A stretch of DNA of 64,000 nucleotides, taken from assembly GCF_005144585.1 (NCBI RefSeq), contig NZ_SSMQ01000013.1:1-64000 (forward strand), in the 5' to 3' direction. Shown piece by piece: positions 1-7,793 of this stretch (its first letter is position 1; each line of letters starts with the position of its first letter). Made by a program: the position numbers and the translations under genes. The notes below the pieces were generated by a model, which saw only the letters and a program-made list of their open reading frames with translations, did no database searches and was not told the origin of the DNA. This stretch comes from Polyangium fumosum (GTDB lineage: Bacteria > Myxococcota_A > Polyangia > Polyangiales > Polyangiaceae).

Positions 1-707
1 ATGGTGTCGAAGTTCGAGTTGACCCACTTCGGGGTCAGGCATAGCTCCTTGGCGATGGCTTCGATGAGCTCGACATCGAATCCCGTCGTTTCGCCGCTCT
101 CGGTGAACAACTCGAAAGGAGGATAGGGGAGGTCCGATCCGATCGTCAACATCTTCGGCTGCACGGTCGATAGCGAGGGGCAGCCGGAGAAGGGTACGGC
201 CGTCGCCTCCTCCACATGAGACGGGAGCTGCTGCCTGGGAAAATACTTGGTGAAGATCGCCTTGTAGGTGCCGTCGGCGAAGAGGTTCTCGAGCGCCTGG
301 TCGATGCCCTGGAGGAGCGCGAGGTTCTCCTTGTGGACGGCGAATGCGTATTTTTCGCCATTGTCGATCCGCTGGACGATCTTCAGATCGGGCTTCCTCT
401 CGACCACGTCCTCGGAGATCGGAAGGTCGTTGATGATGGCTTGGATCTGCCCCGCCTCAAGCGCGTTGTACATATCCGGGGCCTTGATGAAGGTCACGAT
501 CTGGACACCCCTCGGCGCAAGCGTGTCCTCCGCGTAGAACGCGCCGGTCGTGCCCCGCTGCACGCCAACCCTCGCCCCGGGCATGAGGTCGCTCACGCTC
601 GTGATCGGGTGGGCGGGGAGCGAGGGCGGTGCCCTCTTGTCGCACGCCGCAGCGGCCAACCCTATCGCGGCGAGGAACGCCGACGCCCAGGCGAATCGCT
701 TCTGCAT
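1..707 (-). CDS. Amino-acid-type substrate-binding lipoprotein with permuted lobe order (partial)
   Basis: Runs off the left edge; about 235 residues are visible. The start ATG (705-707) opens a lipoprotein signal with the modified Cys near residue 22. The first half reads as the second lobe and C-terminal end of a family 3 solute-binding protein (GARVGVQRGTTG near residue 45, a DLPISED hinge-like stretch, then a closing TYKAIFTKYFP). After it, near residue 186, comes what is normally the very start of the family (LTIGSDLPYPPFE, then TGFDVELIEAIAKEL), which continues beyond the window. The order is therefore reversed: either a circular permutation or one and a half fused domains. Expected role: periplasmic capture of a polar amino acid or similar ligand for an ABC importer. 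No permease gene is in view. Confidence 0.8.
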   Translation of the reverse strand, partial: MQKRFAWASAFLAAIGLAAAACDKRAPPSLPAHPITSVSDLMPGARVGVQRGTTGAFYAEDTLAPRGVQIVTFIKAPDMYNALEAGQIQAIINDLPISEDVVERKPDLKIVQRIDNGEKYAFAVHKENLALLQGIDQALENLFADGTYKAIFTKYFPRQQLPSHVEEATAVPFSGCPSLSTVQPKMLTIGSDLPYPPFELFTESGETTGFDVELIEAIAKELCLTPKWVNSNFDT

Positions 708-1085
708 TCTTGTCCTCTCTCCGCACGAATCCGGGCACGAGCTGGACCAGACGCCGGGCTCGCCCAACGCATCCGTTTCGTTGGGCTGGCGATCGAACAG
801 GTTGTCCAGGCGGGCGCAGGCTTCCTTGGCGCCGAGCCGACAGAACAGGCAACGCGAGCTCCGCGCCTGCAGGCTCCGCGCGCGAGAGATGTCCGCCGAG
901 CAGCAACGACGCGTCTGCGGCCGCGGCGGCGCCGAGGGACGACCATCGCCTGCGGAAATCGTACATGGTCCATGGCGATTGCACGTGTCGTGCCCAGCGT
1001 GGCCAAAGCGTTCCCTGGCACGCGGATCGCTTCAGCATTTGCGTGCGGTCCGGTACCGAAAAACCGCCACCTCGGAGAAGAAGCA
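708..1085. other. Intergenic stretch with no recognisable gene
   Basis: About 380 bases upstream of the binding-protein gene. Open frames exist on both strands, but their translations are Arg/Ala/Pro-rich shadow sequence with no family resemblance. The region must contain the promoter of the leftward gene at 707, but I cannot pick out convincing promoter boxes. It may also contain decayed sequence of the kinase whose remnant follows. Confidence 0.5.
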
Positions 1086-1196
1086 ATGAGAGCGAGCGCC
1101 CGGCTGGCGCAGATCCTCACGAACCTGCTCGACAACGCCGCCAAGTACTCCGGCGCCGGCTCGCCGATCCGGGTGACCCTCCGTGCGGAGGCTGAG
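1086..1196 (+). pseudogene. Histidine kinase ATPase-domain remnant
   Basis: About 37 codons read RLAQILTNLLDNAAKYS and then SPIRVTLRAEAE. This is the N-box region of a sensor histidine kinase HATPase domain, including the Asn that coordinates magnesium. Nothing upstream in frame resembles the dimerisation helices with the phosphoacceptor His, and nothing downstream gives the G boxes. A palindromic repeat element begins almost immediately after the fragment. It is best read as a relic of a deleted or interrupted two-component kinase gene. Confidence 0.6.
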
Positions 1197-1211
1197 CATT
1201 GGTCTCATCGG

Positions 1212-1345
1212 GGGCGTGGGAGCCGGGGCGCTGCCCCGGACCCCGCGGGGGCTGTTCGCCCCTCGACCCGAACCAGCGCCTGCGCTGGACCTTTTGTGGA
1301 AGAACTGCGCTCCGCGCAGTTTTTCCAAGGGCCGATGGCAAGACC
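1212..1345. repeat. Composite palindromic element, copy A (single module)
   Basis: Successive hairpins: CCGGGGC/GCCCCGG at 1223-1239 with a 3-base loop, CCAGCGC/GCGCTGG at 1273-1288 with a 2-base loop, and a long terminal stem at 1297-1327 with arms TGGAAGAACTGCG and CGCAGTTTTTCCA (one mismatch). The text between the stems matches the other copies (ACCCCGCGGGGGCTG, then CGCCCCTCGACCCG). The tail resembling the shared core (GGGCCGATGGCAAGACC) follows, with no second module. It lies 80 bases beyond the 3' end of the leftward gene at 1425. Confidence 0.8.
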
Positions 1346-1424
1346 ACGGACGCGCGTCTCTACTGGCAACGGGGCGTTGCCAGCGGAGCCGTCAGCGCTG
1401 CATGGCGCCTTTCTGAAGCTTCGG

Positions 1425-2381
1425 TCAGGCCATCTCGCGGTCGCTGCGACCCTGTCCCGAGCCGGCAGCCTGCCGACGGAGGACACGCCAGTGCACCCAG
1501 GAAACCGTCACGACGACCGCGGTTCCAAGGAACACGAGCGGATCGCTCGTCTGCAGGAAGTCGCGTGTGTTCCAGCCGATCACGGCAACCCCGAGCGCGA
1601 TGAACCAGCGGGGATCCGCGAACCCGGAGACGGTGCACGCGACGAGCAGAAGAGCCGCGACGGCGGTCGCGCATCGGTCGATGGTGCCGGGCACGAGGTG
1701 CCACGTCGTCGTCGCGAACCAGGCCGCGAAGCGAAAGGCCGTCGCCGCGAACGACACCAGCGCAAGCCCGACGAGCGCCGGCCGAACGGCGAGCGCGCGC
1801 TCGGTCTTCCTCGTGCCCATCGTGCATGCAGCCATCACGAAGGGGATGGCGCCCGGAACCGCCATACCGAGCGCCCACCGGATGCCGATGGGTCCCGGGT
1901 AGCGGAGCGTCCCGAGGAGGCCGATGGCGCCGAGGGTGAGGGCTCCCGTCCAGAGGAGCACACGCCGCCGATGCAGCAGCGCGACCGCGAGGAGCACGTA
2001 CGCCGCGAGCTCGAGCGCGAGCGGCCCGGCGTAGAGCGCGAGCTCCTCGGACGGCACGCCGGCGGCGCTGTTGGCTGGGAGCCAGCGCAAAAACCACCCG
2101 AAGCGAAGCAGGAGGGCGCCAATACGAACGCCGGCGAGGAGGATCGCGCCGAGCACGATGCCCTGGGCGAGCACGAGGCGGAAGGGTTCGGTCGCGGGCG
2201 TCGTCGCGTGGGCGCGAATCGCCGAGAGGACGAGATCCCACGCGTCTCGCGGGTGGGGCCAGGACTGCTCGGCCGTGCACGTCTCGAGCGTGGTACGGAC
2301 GAGCTCTTCCTCCCACCGCGCTCGAAACGACGCCGGGAAGAGGGAAATGAGCGCGCGGACGCGACGTTCGAGGGGGCTCAT
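1425..2381 (-). CDS. Multi-pass membrane protein of a PadR-regulated pair
   Basis: 318 residues. The ATG at 2379-2381 overlaps the stop of the PadR gene as ATGA, so the two are translationally coupled. A cytoplasmic helical N-terminus (MSPLERRVRALISLFPASFRARWEEEL, given here only as its opening) resembles the short conserved head found on PadR-linked membrane proteins. It is followed by about eight hydrophobic segments, with no catalytic motif. The longer frame that reaches 2720 runs through the PadR gene and is not used. In such pairs the PadR protein represses the operon and the membrane protein is often an efflux permease or a stress-related protein. I cannot name a substrate. Confidence 0.7.
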   Translation of the reverse strand: MSPLERRVRALISLFPASFRARWEEELVRTTLETCTAEQSWPHPRDAWDLVLSAIRAHATTPATEPFRLVLAQGIVLGAILLAGVRIGALLLRFGWFLRWLPANSAAGVPSEELALYAGPLALELAAYVLLAVALLHRRRVLLWTGALTLGAIGLLGTLRYPGPIGIRWALGMAVPGAIPFVMAACTMGTRKTERALAVRPALVGLALVSFAATAFRFAAWFATTTWHLVPGTIDRCATAVAALLLVACTVSGFADPRWFIALGVAVIGWNTRDFLQTSDPLVFLGTAVVVTVSWVHWRVLRRQAAGSGQGRSDREMA

Positions 2382-2683
2382 CGGTGCGCGAGCCTTTGCT
2401 TGGCGAGCCCCACGAGGGCCTCCCGCCGTTCGGTTTCTTCGACGAGGAGGCTCCGCCCGCGCCGCGTCAGGCGGAAATAACGTCGCGGCCGCCCCTCCTC
2501 GATTTCCTCGCGATCGAGCTCGACGTGACCGGCTTCTTCCAGCCGCTCGAGCGCTCCGTACAAAGTCCCGGGGCCGAGCCGGATCGTCCCTCGGCTCAAC
2601 TCGCTCGCCTCGAGGAGAATGCCGTAGCCATGGCGAGGCCGATCCGAGAGCGCGAGGAGAATCAGGTACGTGGGGTCCTGCAT
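2378..2683 (-). CDS. PadR-family transcriptional regulator
   Basis: 101 residues, the usual length of the short PadR (subfamily 2) class, which has a winged helix-turn-helix and one C-terminal helix. The signature is clear: YLILLALSDRPRHGYGI, then GTLYGALERLEEAGHV, then GRPRRYFRLTRRGR in the wing. It is first in a two-gene operon with the membrane protein at 1425-2381 (4-base overlap). A TATCG/CGATA inverted repeat 28 bases upstream is a likely autoregulatory operator. Confidence 0.93.
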   Translation of the reverse strand: MQDPTYLILLALSDRPRHGYGILLEASELSRGTIRLGPGTLYGALERLEEAGHVELDREEIEEGRPRRYFRLTRRGRSLLVEETERREALVGLAKQRLAHR

Positions 2684-2710
2684 CGGCTCTCCACATGTCG
2701 CTTCCCCATG

Positions 2711-2725
2711 TATCGGTCAACGATA
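2711..2725. promoter_or_regulatory. Candidate PadR operator
   Basis: Perfect inverted repeat TATCG-GTCAA-CGATA, embedded in TGTATCGGTCAACGATATATG, just upstream of the PadR start codon at 2683. PadR proteins commonly bind AT-rich dyads overlapping their own promoter, and AT-rich runs are rare in this GC-rich window. The site is seen in the sequence; the regulator assignment is inference. Confidence 0.45.
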
Positions 2726-2787
2726 TATGTCGCCCGGGCGACCGTCGTCAGAGCCGCCCGGGGCTCCGGACGCGGCGTCGCGCGTGT

Positions 2788-3183
2788 TTACGTGGACGTA
2801 GAAAGCTCGCCTTCCTCGATCTTGGCCTCGAGTCGCGCCAGGGCTTGCTGCAGGTTCGTGCGCTGCGAGCGACTCTCGATTCCGTACTCGTAGAAGCCGT
2901 CGTCTCCGCCCACTTGCTCCGGAAAGCGCGCGCGGAGCCACGCACGCAATCGTGCGCTCAGCGAGGGGTGCGTGAGGTCGAGCCGCACGCAGATGCCTGG
3001 GGAGACCCAGCTCCCTCGGTACACGCCGTCATAGGGGGGGTCACCGGGGATGATCGGGTGCGCAGGCGCCTGCGCATAATGGTACGGGAGCCAGCCGACG
3101 TCTTCGCTCATCGGACGCGCCGGAGCCGCATCGAGCGCGTCCGCGAACGGCAGCAACCCGGGCGAGAGCTTGGAGGGGGACAT
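2788..3183 (-). CDS. Conserved hypothetical protein
   Basis: 131 residues from the ATG at 3181-3183; a GTG six bases further up (3189) is possible. An AGGTG sits a few bases ahead of the ATG. No signal peptide or membrane segment. The middle is rich in Tyr, Trp and Pro (WLPYHYAQAPAHP, YDGVYRGSW) and the C-terminus is a predicted amphipathic helix ending in acidic residues. I do not recognise the family. The gene follows an inverted repeat at 3234-3272 that could control it. Confidence 0.55.
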   Translation of the reverse strand: MSPSKLSPGLLPFADALDAAPARPMSEDVGWLPYHYAQAPAHPIIPGDPPYDGVYRGSWVSPGICVRLDLTHPSLSARLRAWLRARFPEQVGGDDGFYEYGIESRSQRTNLQQALARLEAKIEEGELSTST

Positions 3184-3233
3184 GGGCACCTGGCGAGACT
3201 ATCACTCCCTTTCTGTGCGTGTCGACGCCGGCC

Positions 3234-3272
3234 GTCATGACGTCGTGACGGGTGCTGTCACGGCGTCATGAC
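3234..3272. promoter_or_regulatory. Long near-perfect inverted repeat
   Basis: Arms GTCATGACGTCGTGAC (3234-3249) and GTCACGGCGTCATGAC (3257-3272) pair over 15 of 16 positions around a 7-base spacer. It lies between the 3' end of the lipoprotein gene at 3315 and the 5' end of the gene at 3183, both leftward. It could be a terminator for the first or an operator for the second. There is no T-run, which favours an operator. The core CTGTCACGGCG recurs at about 39790 upstream of another lipoprotein gene. Confidence 0.5.
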
Positions 3273-3314
3273 GATGGTCGCGCGCCCGTGACGGCCTGCG
3301 TGGGTCGCCTGCGC

Positions 3315-3980
3315 TCAATTCGAGCGCGCACAGTTGAGGTAGAAGCAGTTTCCCACGGGAAACGCCACGCCGAACGCTCCCTCACCCCTGTGGCAGGACC
3401 CGGTCGATTCCCCGGCCTTCCCCGTGGCCCCGACGGCCTCGGCGCCGGTGCACGCCCACCCGTCGTTCGAATTCTTGTCGATGACGGAGGTACAGGTGTA
3501 CCCCGTGCCGCTCACCGCGTCGTTCAGCGTCGTTCCCGTCGAATCGACCGATACGACCGTGAGCGCGACGTCCGCCTCCGGACAGCCCCGCTCGCAGACG
3601 CCGGCCTTGCAGGCGCCCTTGCAGTCGAATACCTCCTCGACGACCACGCCCGTGAGGATTGGCTCGCAGGCTTGGGGGTCGCAAATCATGGTGGATTCGC
3701 AGTTGTATTGGACGAGGTGGCCGCTCTCGTCGCAATGGTCGACGAACGTGCCATTGGTTCCCTTCACGGCCTCCACGACGTACGGGTTGGTCGAGATGCC
3801 ATACGTGGTAACGCCCTGCCAGCACTCGTGCGTCTTCGTGGGGCCACCTCCGTCTCCGCCGGCCGCACCCCCGCCTCCGCCTTCGCCGGCCGCGCCTCCG
3901 CTGCAGCCGGCCATCACCACCACCCAGGCTGCCGCCACGAGCCCCAAAACCCGCCCCCTCCGGCCATCTCTCTTCGCCAT
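3315..3980 (-). CDS. Cys-rich lipoprotein of unknown function
   Basis: 221 residues from the ATG at 3978-3980, chosen because it places a positively charged n-region (AKRDGRRGR), a hydrophobic core and a lipobox (VVMAGC) at the N-terminus; the longer frame to 4067 lacks this. A Gly/Ala linker (GGAAGEGGGGGAAGG) leads to a Cys-rich domain with at least ten cysteines, probably disulfide-bonded in the periplasm or on the cell surface. This style of secreted lipoprotein with a Gly linker is typical of myxobacteria. Function unknown. Confidence 0.75.
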   Translation of the reverse strand: MAKRDGRRGRVLGLVAAAWVVVMAGCSGGAAGEGGGGGAAGGDGGGPTKTHECWQGVTTYGISTNPYVVEAVKGTNGTFVDHCDESGHLVQYNCESTMICDPQACEPILTGVVVEEVFDCKGACKAGVCERGCPEADVALTVVSVDSTGTTLNDAVSGTGYTCTSVIDKNSNDGWACTGAEAVGATGKAGESTGSCHRGEGAFGVAFPVGNCFYLNCARSN

Positions 3981-4063
3981 GTTCGCCTCCGTGCGTCGCG
4001 CGTGCCTTTGCAACCGCCGTGCCGCGCCTTCGACGCGGGCAGAGGGCATGCCGGGTCGAACTC

Positions 4064-4638
4064 TCACTCGGCGACGAGAATCCCTCGCACCGTGGACGCC
4101 TGACCGATGCCGCTCGTCGCGATGAGGATCGGATATCCATTGTCGACCGGCATGAGGAAGTTCTTGCTCTCGCCGTCCCCCAGGCTGCCGGTCTCCAGGA
4201 TCGTCTTGTCGTATGCTCGAGCTTGATCGCCGTGTCCGTGCTCGCGAACACGAGCGCCTGCTGCCAGGAGTCGAAGGCCCCGCCGCTCCCGTTCCAGGGG
4301 CCGCGCATCGACATGCGATTGAGGTTCGTGTTCGGCACGAATTCCTTGCCGTCGCCGTCGATGAACCCGTCGGAGCTTTCCATCCTGCGCAGCGCGTGGG
4401 CCATGTCGAAGAGCTGATTGGCCACCACGCTGTCCCACTCGCCGGGCGGCTTCGTCGAGACCGTGAATTTGCTGCCGTTCTCCACGTAGATGGCGAAAGG
4501 CGTATCGGTGTTTCGGTCGACGAGGCGGGCCCCGTAGACCTGGAGCGTCTTGAAATGCTGGGACACCGGGGGGGCCGGGTGAGCGCTCTCCCTGATGTCG
4601 GCGGCGCAGACCTCGTCGAACCTCCGGGCCCTGGACAT
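4064..4638 (-). pseudogene. Hypothetical protein gene with an internal frameshift
   Basis: Two overlapping frames each carry half of a plausible protein. From the ATG at 4636-4638 the reading SRARRFDEVC...STDTAIKLE is natural to about 4213, then turns to Arg-rich noise. The frame displaced by one picks up AYDKTILETGSLGDGESKN and continues naturally to the stop at 4064. A single-base deletion at about 4210-4216 (CTCGAGCATACGAC) explains both. The joined product would be about 190 residues, with no recognised family and no clear signal peptide. It may be a true pseudogene or a sequencing error. Confidence 0.6.
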
Positions 4639-4773
4639 GCGCGGTCGCTTTTCTTACCAGGGCGCGTGTCGCCGCATGTGGGCCCATAGCCCCCGGTAAA
4701 TCAATTCACCATCTCGATTTCGACTGCGGCTTCTGATAGCGTGACGTCACGCCTGGAACAGGAGCACTTGAAG

Positions 4774-5118
4774 ATGTTGCGTACAGCATGGGTTGTCATG
4801 CTCGCAGCCCTCGTTTTCGGCTGCGGCGACGATGGCGAGCGCCCGATCACCGACTTCAACGGCGTTCCGTTCGGTGCGACGTGCGACAACGACAAGGATT
4901 GTGGCGGCGCGCAAAACGCATGCTGCACAGGGGGAAAGTGTTCTCCCGAGGGGTGGTGCAGCCCAAACTGCGCGAGCGATCAGGATTGCCCGAGCGGTTT
5001 CTTTTGCATCGACCGAGACGGAAAGCGCTGCTTCAACGAATGTGCGGACGACCGCGATTGTCCCACGGACTTCATCTGCGAAGAGAAAAGCGGGCACAAG
5101 ACGTGCCGGTACAAGTGA
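4774..5118 (+). CDS. Small Cys-rich lipoprotein
   Basis: 114 residues. The ATG at 4774 is chosen over one at 4741 because AGGAG stands nine bases upstream and the N-terminus then becomes a lipoprotein signal (LRTAWVVMLAALVFGC). The mature part carries three spaced modules of the type CDNDKDC, CASDQDCPSGFFC and CADDRDCPTDFIC, a Dickkopf/EB-like disulfide repeat common in myxobacterial surface lipoproteins. Probably attached to the outer membrane. Ligand unknown. Confidence 0.8.
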   Translation: MLRTAWVVMLAALVFGCGDDGERPITDFNGVPFGATCDNDKDCGGAQNACCTGGKCSPEGWCSPNCASDQDCPSGFFCIDRDGKRCFNECADDRDCPTDFICEEKSGHKTCRYK

Positions 5119-5205
5119 GAATTGCCTGCGCGGAACGAGGTCGTTCGTGAGCAAAGGGGCGCCGCGCGGCCTCGAACGCACAGGCCCATGCTGGAGGAGG
5201 CACGC

Positions 5206-7542
5206 ATGAAGCTCAGCAAACTCTTGTTCGCGGGGATGGCACTCTGCCCTGCGCTGGCGCTCACCACCGTCGCCGCGCGCGAAGCTCGCGCGGAGGACCG
5301 GACCTTCCCCGCCGGGAGCCTGATCATCCCCATGGATCAGGCCTACCAAGCCGAGGGGATCTACCAGTCCTACGGGCTGCTCTTTCACCTCCTCCGCGAG
5401 GGCGTGCCCGTGCATTGGGTGATCGAGTCTGACAAGGTCTGGCACGGCGCGGCTTGCAACACCGCCGGCGACCTGTGCGCGTGGGACTGCGCGGAGGAGG
5501 GCTCGGGGGTGAAATGCCCATACCCCACGGCGAGCCCCGACTTCTTCGCGGGCGCCCAGGTGGTCTGGGGCAACCCCGCGAAAGGCGCCACGATCAAGAA
5601 CCACGGCTACCGCGGCGGGCCGTTCGTCGTCGACGCGCCCCACCGCGACAAGGCGCTCGAGATCGTCAACGCCTGGAACGATCAAAGCCTGTGGGGCCAG
5701 AACCCGTGGGCGGACCGCGCCACATTCCAGGTCGTGACGGTCCACGAGGCGACCGCGCCCTTCACCGCCGATTCCAAGAAGGAGCTCCTCGCGGCGCCGA
5801 CCATCGCCGTCTTCGCCGACGGCAACGAGGACATCGCGACGGCGTATCTGCGGGCTGCAGGGATCAAGCAATCGAATGGGGCGGAGTTCCCGGCGGCCAA
5901 GTGCGGCGCGGGCACCTGCGGCCCCGGCACGACGAACCCGGACCTGCTCACCGTGCCCAGCGTCATGGGGAACATGGGCACCTGCGATGCGCCGAACCAG
6001 AACCACAAGAATGGCGCCCTCTTCACGCCCGAGGGCCTGCCGGCCTACTGCCAGATCATGAGCATGCACTGGAACGTGGCCGACCGGGAGCTCGTGCAAT
6101 GCGGCGGCGGGAACTGCCCGGCGACGCCGGAGGAATGCGCCGGCGAGCCCATCACCTACCACGGCCACGAGGTCGTCGCCGAGGTCCGCTCGTTCCTCCA
6201 GTACCCGACCCATTTCTTCGCCGAGTGCCAGGCGGTCAACGCGTACGAGAATGCGGTGCCGAACCCTGCGTGGCCCTATCTCGACGATCCCGGGCGCATG
6301 GGCCATTTCCTCACGACGACCGGAAACCCGCCCCCCTGTCCCTGCAACCCCGGCCCCGACGAGGGCGACTTCCAATGCGTGGTCGACGGCTGCGGCCCCG
6401 GCAAGGACTGCTGCCTGCCGAAGGACATCAAGGAGAGAGGCGCCGGCTTTCTCATCGCGCCCTCGCCGAGCCCCATCAAGGTGCTGCGCCCCGACGTGCC
6501 GTACATGCAATTCGATGGCTTCTTCGCGCCCGAGGGCGGGAGCGAGCCGGCCTATAACCTGAGCACCTACCTCGGGACCACGTACAAGAATGATCGCGAC
6601 GTGACGTTCATCACGGCCACGGACGGGCCCGGCAAGGAGGACGTCTGGATGTCCGGGTACATGGACGGGACGTGTGACGTCGATCCGCCGCCGCCACCTC
6701 CCAAGTTCACGGGCGACGAGGCGCCGCCGAAGAGCTTCAACCCGGAAGCGTCGTGCGGCGGCAAGGTGAGCTACCTGGGCGGCCATTCCTATACCGGGAA
6801 GGCGGGGCAACGCCTCTTTTTGAATGCCCTCTTCGAGGCGGATTGCACGAGCGAAAGTGGGCAACCGCGCATGGGCCTGTCGCTCACCGGCGAGCTCGTC
6901 GTGGCGGCGAAGAGCCTGCCCGTCGAGCGCGGCTACGTGGTCGGTTACAAAAACGAGGGGAGCGGGCCGGCGCTCGACGCGGTCCTCCGCGCGCTCCATG
7001 CCGCGAGCGGCCTCGAGGTCGTCGACGCCAAGATGGGCACCGTCTCGGCCGAGGGCGGGAGCTGGGCGCTCGGCGCCGTCAGCGGCACGATCTCGCAGCC
7101 GAACGATCCCGCGGCGTCGGGCTCACGCGACGCGACGCTGAAGTTCACCCAGTTCGGCGAACACGTGCTCAACCTGGACATCCGCTACAGGGTCGGCGTG
7201 TCGAACCTTTCGAGCACGATGAACGTCACGATCCGCGTGCTCCTCGACACCGACGCCGACGGCGTGCCCGACGAGACCGATCCTTCGCCGAACGACCCCG
7301 CGTCGTGCGGCGACTCCGATATGGATGAGTGCGACGATTGCAAGAGCGGCACGTTTGATCCCGGAAACGATGGGTGTGGACCTTCCGGGAACGGCGGGAG
7401 CGGCTCGTCGGGCGGCGCCTCGTCGGATCCGGCCGGCTGCGGCTGCCATATCGGCCCGGCCAGCACGAGCCCGGCCTTGCTGCTCGCGTTTTCACTCCTG
7501 GGCCTGGGCCTCGGCCGAAGGACCCGGCGCCGCCCCCGCTGA
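5206..7542 (+). CDS. Large secreted protein with MYXO-CTERM-like sorting tail
   Basis: 778 residues. The ATG at 5206 follows GGAGGAGG at optimal spacing and starts a Sec signal (KLSKLLFAGMALCPALALT, cleavage probably after AREARA). The body holds a conserved opening (GSLIIPMDQAYQAEGIYQ), many Cys pairs and a long ectodomain. Near the end an acidic DTDADGVPDETD stretch resembles a calcium-binding thrombospondin type 3 repeat. It is followed by a Gly/Ser linker and a C-terminal block of CGCHIGPAS, a hydrophobic helix and RRTRRRPR. That tripartite end is the MYXO-CTERM/rhombosortase-type surface anchoring signal. The enzymatic role, if any, is not recognisable. Confidence 0.85.
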   Translation: MKLSKLLFAGMALCPALALTTVAAREARAEDRTFPAGSLIIPMDQAYQAEGIYQSYGLLFHLLREGVPVHWVIESDKVWHGAACNTAGDLCAWDCAEEGSGVKCPYPTASPDFFAGAQVVWGNPAKGATIKNHGYRGGPFVVDAPHRDKALEIVNAWNDQSLWGQNPWADRATFQVVTVHEATAPFTADSKKELLAAPTIAVFADGNEDIATAYLRAAGIKQSNGAEFPAAKCGAGTCGPGTTNPDLLTVPSVMGNMGTCDAPNQNHKNGALFTPEGLPAYCQIMSMHWNVADRELVQCGGGNCPATPEECAGEPITYHGHEVVAEVRSFLQYPTHFFAECQAVNAYENAVPNPAWPYLDDPGRMGHFLTTTGNPPPCPCNPGPDEGDFQCVVDGCGPGKDCCLPKDIKERGAGFLIAPSPSPIKVLRPDVPYMQFDGFFAPEGGSEPAYNLSTYLGTTYKNDRDVTFITATDGPGKEDVWMSGYMDGTCDVDPPPPPPKFTGDEAPPKSFNPEASCGGKVSYLGGHSYTGKAGQRLFLNALFEADCTSESGQPRMGLSLTGELVVAAKSLPVERGYVVGYKNEGSGPALDAVLRALHAASGLEVVDAKMGTVSAEGGSWALGAVSGTISQPNDPAASGSRDATLKFTQFGEHVLNLDIRYRVGVSNLSSTMNVTIRVLLDTDADGVPDETDPSPNDPASCGDSDMDECDDCKSGTFDPGNDGCGPSGNGGSGSSGGASSDPAGCGCHIGPASTSPALLLAFSLLGLGLGRRTRRRPR

Positions 7543-7655
7543 AGCGCCCGCCTCTGCCCCCCTCAACCATGCCGATGGAGGGACCGACGTGGACACGGGT
7601 CCACCTTCGCCATGTTCGCCTCCTTCGTCTTGCACCACCGCTGTTCTCCGGCAGT

Positions 7656-7763
7656 GGGAGCGGAAGCGGGAGCGGAAGCGGCAGCGGGAGCGGAAGCGGG
7701 AGCGGAAGCGGCGGCGGAAGCGGAAGCGGAAGCGGGAGCGGCAGCGGCAGCGGCAGCGGCGGC
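7656..7763. repeat. Hexanucleotide microsatellite array
   Basis: About 18 consecutive hexamers of the forms GGGAGC, GGAAGC, GGCAGC and GGCGGC, in the 250-base gap between the convergent genes ending at 7542 and 7794. A frame through it reads Gly-Ser repeats, but this belongs to no gene. It is a slippage-prone spacer. Confidence 0.8.
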
Positions 7764-7793
7764 GGTGACGTCCGGCGCCGCGCGGCGCTCGCC

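Noticed and set aside
216-2480. A 754-codon open frame on the + strand across the left end
   Set aside because: It lies opposite the binding-protein and permease genes. Its translation is Arg/Glu-rich and without domains apart from the short kinase remnant, so it is an antisense shadow created by high GC.
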